In this document: positions 25,232 to 34,139 of the stretch, one piece after another | Layout: each line of letters begins with the position of its first letter | Position numbering within the stretch: the stretch's first letter is position 1 | Assembly (NCBI RefSeq): GCF_015711605.1 | Contig: NZ_JABTEZ010000002.1 | Span: 1,178,001-1,242,000, forward strand | From: Planomonospora sp. ID67723 | GTDB taxonomy: Bacteria; Actinomycetota; Actinomycetes; Streptosporangiales; Streptosporangiaceae | Length of the DNA stretch: 64,000 nt | Reading direction: 5' to 3' | Translations under genes and position numbers: made by a program | Notes under the pieces: generated by a model | What the model was told of the DNA's origin: nothing | The model's input: only the letters and a program-made list of their open reading frames with translations | The model's database searches: none

Positions 25232-26109
25232 GTCTCTCTCCTGCGCCGCAGTGTGATGAGGGTCCACGCGCCGAGGTGGATGCGGTCGCCGTCGCCCACC
25301 GGCACCGGCTCGTTGATCCCGATCTGCCTGCCGTTGACCGCGGTGCCGTTGGCGGAACCCGGATCGATCAGCGTCCACCCGTCACCGGGGCCGGAGAGCA
25401 GGACCGCGTGCAGGTGGGAGACGCCGGGATCTTCGGGCGGGCCGCTCAGGTCGATCTCCGGCACCAGGTTCCTGGACCGGCTGGGCCGTCCGATCCGGAC
25501 CTCCGTGCCCGCCAGCGGGATGTCGCGCCGGGGACAGTACGGGGGGAACAGCACCCGCTCGGAGTCCGGGCCGCCCTGCGCGATCATCCGGTCGTAGTGG
25601 GCCCGGTCGGCCTGGACCGTCGCCTCCCACGCGGCGGCCGGCCCGCTCCCGGCGCCGTTCCCGCCCGGCCGTCCGGACACCGCGCCGCTCTCCGGCCGGC
25701 CTCCCTCCGGCCCGGTGCCGCCCGGCTGTCCGGGCGCCGGCACGCCCGCGGGACCGTTTCCGCCCGCCGGTCCGGAGCCCGGCCCGCTCCCGGAGGCGTG
25801 CCAGGCCGTGGCGGACGCCCCGGCCTGACCGGGAGCGGCCGTCTGGTCGTGGCCGCAGTCCTCGCAGAACCGCCCGGTGACCGGCGCGCGGCAGGCGGCG
25901 CACTCCTCCGGCGGCCCGGAACCGGCCGGTGACGCGAACGGCGCGGACGGCGGCGGGGACGACGACGCGGAGCCTCCCGCGGCGCTCGCCGGGGCCACCC
26001 CCGCGGAAGCGGCTCCGGCCGTGCCGGTCAGGCGGTTGCCGCAGACGTCGCAGTATCCGTCGGCGAGACCGCTCTCGCTCGGGGCGTGCCCCTCGGGACA
26101 GGTGACCAT
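25228..26109 (-). CDS. Zinc-ribbon and FHA-domain protein (putative PknG-pathway effector)
   Basis: 293 residues from ATG 26109 with GAGGGG upstream. Two zinc-ribbon-like pairs are visible at the N-terminus (C4/C20/C23 in GYCDVCG and C70/C73/C82/C85). A Gly/Pro/Ala-rich linker follows, then a C-terminal FHA domain (about 200-290) with VRIGRPS, DPGVSHLHA and IDPGSANGTAVNG, the residues that bind phosphothreonine. GarA of mycobacteria is the FHA substrate of PknG and controls 2-oxoglutarate enzymes; this protein may play that part. A threonine in WEATVQADRAH before the FHA domain is a possible phosphosite (inference). Confidence 0.82.
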   Translation of the reverse strand: MVTCPEGHAPSESGLADGYCDVCGNRLTGTAGAASAGVAPASAAGGSASSSPPPSAPFASPAGSGPPEECAACRAPVTGRFCEDCGHDQTAAPGQAGASATAWHASGSGPGSGPAGGNGPAGVPAPGQPGGTGPEGGRPESGAVSGRPGGNGAGSGPAAAWEATVQADRAHYDRMIAQGGPDSERVLFPPYCPRRDIPLAGTEVRIGRPSRSRNLVPEIDLSGPPEDPGVSHLHAVLLSGPGDGWTLIDPGSANGTAVNGRQIGINEPVPVGDGDRIHLGAWTLITLRRRRET

Positions 26110-26123
26110 GGCGTTCCCCTCTC

Positions 26124-27443
26124 TCAGCCCGCAGTGCCCAGGCCGCCGGAGGGGTCGGGCTCGCCGGGGTCCCTCCGCATGCGCGCCGTGCGGACCGAGC
26201 CGGTGTCGAGCGCGATCTCGTCGGCCTTGTCGACGGCGCGGCGGAGCCGGGCGGTGCCGGTTCCCGGGTCTATCTCCACGACCTTGGCCAGCAGCCTGGC
26301 GGTGTCGTCGTTGCCGGACTCCTCGGCCAGCCGCCTGGCCTGGCCGAGGCGCGCGGTCGCGGTGTCCAGATCGCCCGCGGCTCGCGCGCCCAGACCCTCC
26401 TGGATGAGGTCGAACAGCTCCGCCTGCCCGGTGTAGTGGGCCACACCGGGGCTGACGCGGGTGGACAGCGCGAGGTCGTCGGTCCACTGGGCCAGGACGT
26501 TGCCCCGCGCGACGACCTCCCCGCTGTCGGCGCGCACCAGCCGCACCCAGGCCGCCCGGACCTCCTGGCCGATCGCGCCGGCGGGGATCTCGGCGCAGAG
26601 GTGGTAGACCCGTGTCTCGGCGCCCCACGCCCCGGTCGGGTAGTCGCCGGTCAGCGGGTCGACCGGGACGCGCAGGCCGGTCAGGTCCGTCAGGGTCGGC
26701 GACACCTGCTTGAGGTACTTCACCCTGCCGTGCTGGGGGGTCCAGACCCGCAGCGCGACGTCCGCCACCGCCTTGCCCATCGTGCCCTCGACCATCGCCC
26801 GGAAGTCGGCGGTCAGGTCCTTGGCGTCCCGGATGAACCCGGAGGTGCCCAGCAGCGCGTCGGAGACCTTCCGCAGCTCGGCGGGAACCCAGTCGGTCCC
26901 GACCCCCCGGCTGTCGCAGACGAACCGGCCCGCGCAGTGGGTCAGGGCGGCGTCGAACACCTGGGCGCTCTCGTTGTTCTGCCCGTCGGTGAGCAGGATG
27001 GCGTGCCGGACCGCCCGGGGATGACCGTCCAGCAGCTCGGCGGCGAGCCGCAGCCACTTGCCGATCGTGGTGCCCCCGTCGGCGCGGAGCCTGCGCAGGG
27101 CCTCGGCGGCCTGTTTCCTGGTCTGCGCGCCCGCTCTGACCAGACCGGCGCGCGGAGGGTAGATCTTGGTCGCCTCATGGGTCCCGGCGACGATGGCGAA
27201 GTACACGCCGTCGCGCAGCGCCTCCACCGCGGCCTGAGCCGCCTGGCGAGCTTCGGTGATCTTGTAGCCTCCCATCGACCCGGAGGCGTCGACGATGATC
27301 ACTTCGGCGGCCTCGACGGCTTCGGCCGCCGTCTCCGCCGGGCCGGCGGCCTCGACGGTGAGGACGGCGTGGACCTCTCCGCCGCCTGTAGGCAGGTACT
27401 TGTTCTGGTCGATGTCCAGCGTGAACAGGGGCTGGTCGCTCAC
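26124..27443 (-). CDS. VWA-domain protein of the PknG cluster
   Basis: 439 residues from GTG 27443 (GGGAGAG upstream); a longer open frame to 28817 is out of phase with the phosphatase gene. The VWA domain (about 45-230) has the MIDAS motif DASGSMGG (residues 52-59), a conserved Thr in GGTTIGK and the Asp in LLTDGQ, so it should bind a divalent metal and a partner protein. A beta-sandwich-like region and a helical repeat-like C-terminus follow. There is no signal peptide, so it acts inside the cell. VWA proteins next to PP2C/kinase/FHA genes occur in several bacterial phospho-signalling clusters, usually as scaffolds. Confidence 0.82.
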   Translation of the reverse strand: MSDQPLFTLDIDQNKYLPTGGGEVHAVLTVEAAGPAETAAEAVEAAEVIIVDASGSMGGYKITEARQAAQAAVEALRDGVYFAIVAGTHEATKIYPPRAGLVRAGAQTRKQAAEALRRLRADGGTTIGKWLRLAAELLDGHPRAVRHAILLTDGQNNESAQVFDAALTHCAGRFVCDSRGVGTDWVPAELRKVSDALLGTSGFIRDAKDLTADFRAMVEGTMGKAVADVALRVWTPQHGRVKYLKQVSPTLTDLTGLRVPVDPLTGDYPTGAWGAETRVYHLCAEIPAGAIGQEVRAAWVRLVRADSGEVVARGNVLAQWTDDLALSTRVSPGVAHYTGQAELFDLIQEGLGARAAGDLDTATARLGQARRLAEESGNDDTARLLAKVVEIDPGTGTARLRRAVDKADEIALDTGSVRTARMRRDPGEPDPSGGLGTAG

Positions 27444-27475
27444 ACGTCTCTCCCGGGGGTCAGGTGGGCGCCGAT

Positions 27476-28531
27476 CTACGATGGCGGTGGACAGAACGGG
27501 ATCACCAGGACGGTGATGTTGTCGCGGCCCCCCGCCGCGAGCGCGTGCCGTACCAGGGCGCGGGCCGCGTCCAGCGGGCTGTCCCGGGCGGTGAAGGGGG
27601 CCAGGTCGCCGGCGTCCTCCAGATAGCCCCACAGGCCGTCGCTGCAGACCAGGACCGCTCCCGGCTCCTCGGGGGCGAAGACCCTGACGTGCGGGGCGAT
27701 CTCGCCCGCGTCGGCCCCGAGCCAGGCGGACAGCACGCTGGGCGCGGCGACGTCGTCCTCGGTGAGGAGGGCGGAGTCGTGCAGCGGCACGGGGCCGGCG
27801 CAGGAGGAGCCGGGCGGGGGCATGGGGCCGGTGGACGCGGTGGGACCGGTGCCCGGTGCGGGGGCGGAAGGGGCGACGGGGGCGGTCGGCGTGGTGGAGT
27901 CGTCGGACGGCATGGGCGGGGGTTCGGCACGGAGCCAGTAGGCACGGCTGTCGCCGGTCCAGCCGACCGTCACGGTCTCCGGTCCCACGACGGCGGAGAC
28001 ATAGGTGCAGGCGGGTGCGTCGTCCATCGAGGAGCCCAGCGCGGCCACGACGGCGGCGGCCCGCACGGCGGCCGCACGGGTGGCGGCCGCCGGACCGGCC
28101 CCCGCGCGGAGCTCCGCCAGGAGCACGGCGGAGCCGGTCTCCGCGGCGGCGGTGGAGGCGCTCTCCGGCCGGGGCGAGGAGGAAACGCCGTCGCAGACCA
28201 CGCCGATCACCAGGCCGTCCGCCGCGACCAGAGCCATGGCGTCCTCGTTGCGGCTGTGCCGCAGGCCGCGGTCGCTCACCCCCGCCGCACCGCCCGCCTC
28301 GGTCTCGGCGTGGTCGGTCTCCGAGGGCTGTTTCAGCCCGCAGCGCTCGCAGTATCCCTCCGGATCCACGGGCGCGGGCCCGCAGCGCTCGCACCCGGCC
28401 GACCGGAGCGGCTGCCCGCAGCACTCGCAGAACAGCTCCCCGGGATGCACGCTCGAACCGCACCGCGGGCACGCGCCCGGATCCGCGGCGCCGCCCGTCC
28501 CGCCCGGGCCCGCCGCGGGCGCCGCCGTCAC
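27476..28531 (-). CDS. PP2C-family Ser/Thr protein phosphatase with N-terminal zinc ribbons
   Basis: 351 residues. Two N-terminal Cys clusters (C21/C24/C35/C38 and C47/C50/C61/C64, the latter with GYCERCG) precede a PP2C domain: SDRGLRHSRNEDAM, VCDGVSS, VGWTGDSRAYW, LVCSDGLW and GGRDNITVLV supply the metal-binding Asp residues, all present. A Pro/Thr-rich insertion of about 60 residues interrupts the phosphatase fold after GDSRAYW. No membrane segment is seen, unlike PstP. The GTG start overlaps the kinase stop (GTGA), so kinase and opposing phosphatase are made together. Likely targets are the PknG-like kinase, the FHA protein and the VWA protein. Confidence 0.88.
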   Translation of the reverse strand: MTAAPAAGPGGTGGAADPGACPRCGSSVHPGELFCECCGQPLRSAGCERCGPAPVDPEGYCERCGLKQPSETDHAETEAGGAAGVSDRGLRHSRNEDAMALVAADGLVIGVVCDGVSSSPRPESASTAAAETGSAVLLAELRAGAGPAAATRAAAVRAAAVVAALGSSMDDAPACTYVSAVVGPETVTVGWTGDSRAYWLRAEPPPMPSDDSTTPTAPVAPSAPAPGTGPTASTGPMPPPGSSCAGPVPLHDSALLTEDDVAAPSVLSAWLGADAGEIAPHVRVFAPEEPGAVLVCSDGLWGYLEDAGDLAPFTARDSPLDAARALVRHALAAGGRDNITVLVIPFCPPPS

Positions 28532-30900
28532 AGCAGCGTCCTGGGACGGGTGGCGTTGGCCCGGTCGATGAGCGCGTGCCGCTCGGCGGGGGTGGCCGCC
28601 GAGCGGGCGAGCCTCCGGTAGAGGCGCTCCAGCTCCCGGCGGATCGAGCGCTCGGTGAACGGCGTCCCGAGGAGCAGCCCGTTCCCGGCTTCCCGGCCGG
28701 AACCGGTGCCGGGACTCGCCCCGGAGCCCAGCCAGCCGAGCGCTCCCTCCAGGATCTCGGCCGCCATCTCCGTCCGCCGCCGGGGATCGAGGTCGTCGAG
28801 GTCGGCCAGGCGCTCACCCGTCTCGGCCAGCGCGGCGGCGCTCAGAGAGGGTGGGGGCCGCTCCCGTACGGCCACCGCCACGGTGGCCAGCTGCGCCGCC
28901 ACGAAATGGCTGGAGCTCGGCGGCACCTGGTCGAGGACCGTGACCGCGCCGTCCGGGTCGTCGGTCGCGAGCAGGGCTCTGGCCAGGCCGAACGCGGCGC
29001 TCACGTAGGAGCGGTCGGTGCGCCACACCGTTCCGTACCGCCACGCGGCGGCCGCCGGGTCCGCGGAGCACTCCAGGCAGAACGCGAGCGCCAGGCGGGG
29101 TGCGCACTCGCCGGGCATCAGGTCGTAGCAGCGGTCGAAGATCCGGGCGGCCTCCGTCAGGTCGCCCGAGACGAACTCGTGGACGCCCCGGCACCACAGG
29201 ACCCGCCAGTCACCCGGCAGCTCCCCGGCGGCCCTGGCCAGCAGCGCACCCGTGTCCTCGGCGCCCTGCTCGGCGCTCATCCGGGTGAGCGCGAGCAGGG
29301 TCTCCGGCGTGTGCGGCGCGGATCCGAGCATGGCGACCAGTTCGCCGGGGGTGCGGGCGGTGAGACCGGACAGGAACGCGGTGGCCGGATCGGCGGGGTC
29401 GGCCAGCGGCACCGGCAGGGCGGCCGCGGCGGCGGCGCGGCCGAGCGGTTCGAGGATCCGCCCGCTGCCGCGCTCGGCCAGGACGGTTCCGGCGGCGATC
29501 CGCTCGGGGCCGAACAGGGCCGACGGCGCGGGGTAGGGGACGCCGTCCTCCGCGGCACGCACCTCCCGGAGCACTCCCAGGAGCTGGTCGGCCATCTCCT
29601 CCGCGCCGGCGAACCGGGCGGCGGGGGAGGGGTCGGTCGCCCGGCGCAGGAAGCGGTGGAAGGACTCGTACCTGGCCTGCGGCGGCAGGTCGGCGAGGTC
29701 GGGCAGCGGGGCCTCGACACCGCCGCGCACCGGGCTGAACGGGAAGCTCAGCACCGCCAGCGTCCGTCCCACGGTGTAGAGGTCGGAGGAGACCGAGGGA
29801 CCGTGGGAGGCGATCTCCGGCGCCTGGTACCCGACCGTGCCGTAGATGGCGCTGTCCTGGTCGCTGGCCATCCGGACCGCTCCCAGGTCGATGAGCTTGA
29901 GCTCCCGCCCGACCTGGATCACGTTGGCGGGCTTGAGGTCGCAGTAGAGCATGCCCCGCTCGTGCAGGTACGCGAAGGCGCGCAGGATCTCCAGCGCGTA
30001 CGGGATCGCCTGGCGCAGCGGCAGCGCCTCCGCGCCCCCGGTCTCCCGCAGCCGGCTGCGGAGCTGGTCGTGCAGGGACTCGCCGCCGATGTACTCCATG
30101 ACGAGGTAACCGGCCATCCGCCCGGCCTCTGCGCCGGGCTCCCGGTGCCGGACGAAGTTGAAGATCTTGACGATGTTGGCGTGGTCCACGCCGGTCAGGA
30201 AGCGGCGCTCGGCCTCCGCGATGGCCAGCGCCTCGGCGTCGGCGGTGTTGAGCAACCCCTTGAGGACCACCCAGCGGCCGTCGAGGTTGCGGTCGGCGGC
30301 AAGGTAGATCCAGCCGAGCCCGCCGTGCGCCAGGCAGCCCTTCACCTCGTACTGCCCGGCGACCAGGTCGCCCTCGCGCAGCTTGGGGGTGAAGGAGAAC
30401 CGGGTGCCGTCGTGCGGGCAGAACCCCTCTGCGCGCCCGGGCCGGCCGTCCCGGCTGCGGCCCACCGGGCGGCCGCAGTCGGACCTGCTGCAGAATCGCT
30501 TCTCCTCGGGGACCTGGGGGTCCTTCAGCACCACCGTCACCGGGTCCCGGTAGACCACGGGCGGCACCTCGGCCAGTCCCGAGCCGAGCAGCCCGGGCCG
30601 GGAGCCTCCGGTGCCCCGGGTTCCCCGGCTCGGCGTGGTGCCGGGCCCCCGGCCGCCGGACGGAGTCGTGACGAGTACGGAGTGGGGCACGGACGCCGGC
30701 CCGGAGGCCGGCCCAGGCGGTGAGGCGGACTGCGGCATGGACGGCAGAGCCGGTCCGGACGCGGAACGGGGCGCCGAGGAAGGAGCGGAGACGGGGGCGG
30801 AGACGTGCGGGGGCCGCGGCGGTTGCGCGGCGTGACCGCACAGGTCGCAGTAGCCGTCCTCGACGGTTCCCGTGCAGTTCGGCTGTGCGCAGTGGGTCAT
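28528..30900 (-). CDS. pknG: PknG-like Ser/Thr protein kinase with zinc ribbons and TPR-like C-terminus
   Basis: 790 residues from ATG 30900, overlapping the upstream gene stop (ATGA). Order: N-terminal Cys cluster (C4, C9, C18, C21 in GYCDLCG), a disordered Pro/Ser-rich stretch, a second Cys-rich rubredoxin-like part (FCSRSDCGRP, FCPHDG), the kinase domain (about 185-450) and a helical TPR-type C-terminus. The kinase has LAHGGLGWIYLAAD, VVLKGL, YCDLKPANV instead of HRD, and LIDLGAV instead of DFG. The YCD and DLG features and the domain order match mycobacterial PknG, a soluble kinase that phosphorylates the FHA protein GarA in response to amino acids. Confidence 0.88.
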   Translation of the reverse strand: MTHCAQPNCTGTVEDGYCDLCGHAAQPPRPPHVSAPVSAPSSAPRSASGPALPSMPQSASPPGPASGPASVPHSVLVTTPSGGRGPGTTPSRGTRGTGGSRPGLLGSGLAEVPPVVYRDPVTVVLKDPQVPEEKRFCSRSDCGRPVGRSRDGRPGRAEGFCPHDGTRFSFTPKLREGDLVAGQYEVKGCLAHGGLGWIYLAADRNLDGRWVVLKGLLNTADAEALAIAEAERRFLTGVDHANIVKIFNFVRHREPGAEAGRMAGYLVMEYIGGESLHDQLRSRLRETGGAEALPLRQAIPYALEILRAFAYLHERGMLYCDLKPANVIQVGRELKLIDLGAVRMASDQDSAIYGTVGYQAPEIASHGPSVSSDLYTVGRTLAVLSFPFSPVRGGVEAPLPDLADLPPQARYESFHRFLRRATDPSPAARFAGAEEMADQLLGVLREVRAAEDGVPYPAPSALFGPERIAAGTVLAERGSGRILEPLGRAAAAAALPVPLADPADPATAFLSGLTARTPGELVAMLGSAPHTPETLLALTRMSAEQGAEDTGALLARAAGELPGDWRVLWCRGVHEFVSGDLTEAARIFDRCYDLMPGECAPRLALAFCLECSADPAAAAWRYGTVWRTDRSYVSAAFGLARALLATDDPDGAVTVLDQVPPSSSHFVAAQLATVAVAVRERPPPSLSAAALAETGERLADLDDLDPRRRTEMAAEILEGALGWLGSGASPGTGSGREAGNGLLLGTPFTERSIRRELERLYRRLARSAATPAERHALIDRANATRPRTLL

Positions 30901-32144
30901 CCGGTGGCTCCCTCGGTGGCGCGTTGGTATCCGGTGACGGCCACCGTCGCCCTGCGCAGGTCGCACGGGGCCGTCCAGAGCAGATCGTGCGCGTGCCGGT
31001 ACAGCCGGGCGGTCTCGGCGTCCTCGGCCCGGCCCAGCCGTACGGCCTTCGCGCGGAAGGCCTCCAGCCGCCCGCGGAGCTCGTCGCGGCGCGCCATGAG
31101 CTCGCGCAGCGCCGCGGTGGCCTGCTCCGCCCGCCGCAGCGCCTCCTCGGCACCGCGCTCCACCTCGGCGAGGAGCTCCGCGCGCTCCAGCCATCGGCCG
31201 CCTCCGCCGCCCGGCGCGGCCTCGCCGTTCCCGCCGCCCGCCGCTCCCGCGTCTCCGGCCGCGCCCAGGCCGTCCAGTGCGGCCAGGCGCTCGCGCAGGA
31301 GCGGAGCGCTGTCCCCGAGGACGGGCAGCGCCGGAGAGGCGATCTTCACCAGGACGAGGTCGCGGACCAGCCGGGACTCCTCCTCGGCCGCCGCCACCCG
31401 GCCCAGCCGCCGCTCGGCCGCCGTCCGCCGCTCGCCGTACGCCCGACGCAGCGCCGCGGCCCGCCGCAGTCTCTCGTGCAGGCGGTCGGCGGCTTCGGCG
31501 ACCCGGTCCACGTCCCGGCCGCCGTCGCCGAGAGGGTCGTGGCGCAGCTCCTCGCGGATCCGCTCGATCTCCCGCTCGCACGCCTCCAGACCGCTGTCGC
31601 CCCCGCTCCCGTCCCCACCCTCGCCGAGCTCGCGCAGCAGCCCCCGAGCCGCGCCCGCCGCGGCGGCGGCGTCGTCGAGCCGGGGCAGCACCGTGCTCCA
31701 GACCGCGTCGACATCCGTGATCACGCCGGTGATGTCGCGGAAGGCCAGATCCATCGCGGCCACCGCCTCGTCGAGGGTGAAGCGCTGCTCGCCGGTCCCG
31801 AGCAGCGACCGCCGCTCCACCGGCCCGGCCTCGGGCACCAGCCGTACGGCGGCCTCGGTGAGCAGCCCGGTCAGCTCGGCGAGCTCGGCGGGCCCCGGCC
31901 GGCGCCGGCGATCCCAGACCTCCCCGGCCCGGGCGAGCACGGAGCGGTAGGCGTCCAGCAGGGCCCAGAGCAGGGCCACGCGCCCCCTGATCTCCTCCCA
32001 CCTGCGCGCGCTCTCCCCGCGCAGCGGAGAGCTTCTCAGCAGCCGGAAGACGGTGTGCGCCTCCAGGTCTAGGACGTCACCGGAGATGCGGTCCCGCTCC
32101 TCCCGGCGGACCCGGAGGGCGTGCTCGACCCCCTCGGCGCTCAT
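30897..32144 (-). CDS. Coiled-coil protein heading the PknG cluster
   Basis: 415 residues from ATG 32144; a TTG at 32177 in the same frame has a GGGAAG site and is a possible longer start. The sequence is nearly all helical, rich in Arg, Glu, Leu and Ala, with long heptad-like stretches (for example ERRLGRVAAAEEESRLVRDL, and the C-terminal LRELMARRDELRGRLEAFRA). There are no cysteines of note, signal peptide or membrane segment. I do not recognise a named family. As first gene of the operon and coupled to the kinase start, it may be a scaffold or docking subunit for the kinase/phosphatase pair. Confidence 0.65.
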   Translation of the reverse strand: MSAEGVEHALRVRREERDRISGDVLDLEAHTVFRLLRSSPLRGESARRWEEIRGRVALLWALLDAYRSVLARAGEVWDRRRRPGPAELAELTGLLTEAAVRLVPEAGPVERRSLLGTGEQRFTLDEAVAAMDLAFRDITGVITDVDAVWSTVLPRLDDAAAAAGAARGLLRELGEGGDGSGGDSGLEACEREIERIREELRHDPLGDGGRDVDRVAEAADRLHERLRRAAALRRAYGERRTAAERRLGRVAAAEEESRLVRDLVLVKIASPALPVLGDSAPLLRERLAALDGLGAAGDAGAAGGGNGEAAPGGGGGRWLERAELLAEVERGAEEALRRAEQATAALRELMARRDELRGRLEAFRAKAVRLGRAEDAETARLYRHAHDLLWTAPCDLRRATVAVTGYQRATEGATG

Positions 32145-32264
32145 CGGCGGCCCCGCCGCCCCCGGGCTCCCCGTCAACGCTTCCCGTGCCTCCCCGCGTG
32201 TGCTCCGACCCCCGTGGAGATGTGGCTCTTTATTTGCTCTTTACCCTTTGACGACGGGCTGGGG

Positions 32265-32277
32265 CGGAAAGTTTCCG
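32265..32277. promoter_or_regulatory. Inverted repeat upstream of the serine hydrolase gene
   Basis: CGGAAA-G-TTTCCG is a perfect 13-base inverted repeat in the gap between the PknG cluster and the divergent hydrolase gene. A TTGACG box (32248-32253) lies upstream. It resembles operators used by LacI-type and similar dimeric repressors; the regulator is unknown. Confidence 0.4.
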
Positions 32278-32383
32278 GGGAAGTCCGTCAATGCGGGTGG
32301 CGTGCCGAGATTGTGGTGGATGTTCATTAAAAGGGATGGAAGGCTCTGTTGCCGAGACGCCCACCGGACCTGGAGGAAGCAGT

Positions 32384-33379
32384 ATGTGGCAGCAGACCGC
32401 CCCCGAGAAGGCGGGGTTCGCCCCGGATCTGGCCGACCGGCTCGACGCCCTCGTCCGGGAGGGGCGGGCACCGGGCCTGCACGGCGTCGTGGTGGCCCGC
32501 CGCGGCGAGCTGGTTGCGGAGTACTACGGCAGCGGCCCGGACTTCTCCTGGGGCGTTCCGCACGGCACGGTCGACTTCGGGCCGGAGACGCTGCACGACC
32601 TCCGCTCGGTCACCAAGAGCGTCACCGGCCTGCTGTACGGCATCGCGCTCGCCGACGGCCTGGTGCCCGAGCCCGGTGAGCCGATCCTGCCCCGTTTCCC
32701 CGAATACTCCGACCTGGCCGCCGACCCCCGGCGGGCGCGGCTGACCGTCGAGCACGCGCTGACCATGACGCTCGGCCTGGAATGGGACGAGAGCGCCCCG
32801 TACACCGGCCCGGAGAACAGCGAGATCGCCATGGAGATGGCCGAGGACCGCTACCGGTTCGTGCTGGAACGCCCGATCGTCGAGGAGCCGGGCACCCGGT
32901 GGCACTACAACGGGGGCGCCACGGCGCTGATCGGCGCCCTCATCGCCCGAGGCGCCGGGCGACCGCTGGAGGAGTTCGCGCGCAGCGCGCTCTTCGAGCC
33001 GCTCGGCATCGACTCCTTCGAATGGATGGCGGGGGACGACGGGATCGCCTCGCCCGCCGCCGGGCTCCGGCTGACCCCGCGAGGCATGGCCAGGATCGGC
33101 CGGGCCGTACTGGAGCGCGAGGTGATCCCCGCGGACTGGGTCGACGCCATGCTCCGGCCGCGCGTGCCGAGCACGTGGAACAGGTTCTACGGCTACCTGT
33201 GGTACGTCGGCCCCGACGGGCGGGCCAGCGCGACGGGCAACGGCGGGCAGCGGCTCTTCCTCCTGCCCGACCTCGACCTCGTCGTGGCCGTCACCGCCGG
33301 CGACTACGACGGGCCCGTCCAGGACGTCGCGCCCCGGGCGGTCCTGGAGGAGGTCGTCCTGCCCGCGCTGGTCCCCTGA
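32384..33379 (+). CDS. Serine hydrolase, beta-lactamase / class C family
   Basis: 331 residues from ATG 32384, set by a textbook TGGAGGAAG ribosome site. The SxxK motif is SVTK in LRSVTKSVTGLLYG (about residue 78), the YxN motif is YNG in WHYNGGATALIGA, and GNGGQRLF replaces the KTG/HxG box. No signal peptide is seen, so this is a cytoplasmic member (esterase EstB or 6-aminohexanoate-dimer hydrolase-like) rather than a secreted beta-lactamase. Substrate unknown. It is divergent from the PknG cluster and stands alone. Confidence 0.88.
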   Translation: MWQQTAPEKAGFAPDLADRLDALVREGRAPGLHGVVVARRGELVAEYYGSGPDFSWGVPHGTVDFGPETLHDLRSVTKSVTGLLYGIALADGLVPEPGEPILPRFPEYSDLAADPRRARLTVEHALTMTLGLEWDESAPYTGPENSEIAMEMAEDRYRFVLERPIVEEPGTRWHYNGGATALIGALIARGAGRPLEEFARSALFEPLGIDSFEWMAGDDGIASPAAGLRLTPRGMARIGRAVLEREVIPADWVDAMLRPRVPSTWNRFYGYLWYVGPDGRASATGNGGQRLFLLPDLDLVVAVTAGDYDGPVQDVAPRAVLEEVVLPALVP

Positions 33380-33425
33380 CCTCGCCGCGGCCCTGATCCC
33401 GATCCTCCGGCCGCCGCGGGGAACC

Positions 33426-34022
33426 TCACCGGGAGAGCGGGCCGGAGGCCGGTGACGGCCGCAGGGCATGGCGGTTGCGGTACAGGTCGCGCAGGAGCAG
33501 GACCTCGGCGCCGTGGTGGAGCACCTCGCGGTTGATGTGCAGCACGAGGGCGGCCAGGGGCTCCTCGGCGTACGGGCCCTCGGCCGGGCCGCAGGGCCGG
33601 GCGAGGCCCTCCGCGCCGAGAGCGCGCACGCCGTCACGCCACGCCGCGTACGTCTCGTCGAGCTGGCGCAGTGCCCCGGCGGCCGTGCCGGAGTAGGCGA
33701 ACCCCTCGTAGTCCACGGGGGGCCCGCCGAAGTGCGAGGCGGTGCGCAGGCCCAGTACGCCGACGATGATGTGCCCGAGCCGCCAGGCGATCGTGGTCAC
33801 CGGCGCCGGATCCGGTTCGGGGAGGGCGAACTCGATGACGAAGTCACCGCTCCCCGCGGCGATCGGGGCGCTCGCGGTGCCGCGCGGGCGCACGCTCCAG
33901 CAGCCGTCCACCGGCTCCCAGAGGTACTCGTCGTCGGTGAGTCCGTCGAGCCCCGGGCGCAGGTGGTGCTGCCAGTGCCAGTCCAGCTGGTCGGCGAGCA
34001 GTGGATTCCAGTCGATGCTCAT
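33426..34022 (-). CDS. DinB-family protein
   Basis: 198 residues with the four-helix DinB/YfiT arrangement: WNPLLADQLDWHWQHHLRPG at the N-terminus, AWRLGHIIVGVLGLR in the middle and LVLHINREVLHHGAEVLLLR at the end. The conserved histidines (in HWQHH, GHI and LHHG) form the metal site seen in this family, whose members act as thiol-dependent S-transferases in some cases. No substrate can be assigned. It is divergent from the degraded WYL regulator region; such pairings are common because WYL regulators often neighbour DinB genes. Confidence 0.85.
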   Translation of the reverse strand: MSIDWNPLLADQLDWHWQHHLRPGLDGLTDDEYLWEPVDGCWSVRPRGTASAPIAAGSGDFVIEFALPEPDPAPVTTIAWRLGHIIVGVLGLRTASHFGGPPVDYEGFAYSGTAAGALRQLDETYAAWRDGVRALGAEGLARPCGPAEGPYAEEPLAALVLHINREVLHHGAEVLLLRDLYRNRHALRPSPASGPLSR

Positions 34023-34139
34023 GCATACGACCGTAGGCGCGATCGAGGACGGCTTGGGTCCTCATTCTGTGAGACTCACGGATCCGTGGTCCACGCACCG
34101 GCGGAAGACACCGCGGCCCGCCTGCTGAACCTGCTGCTC

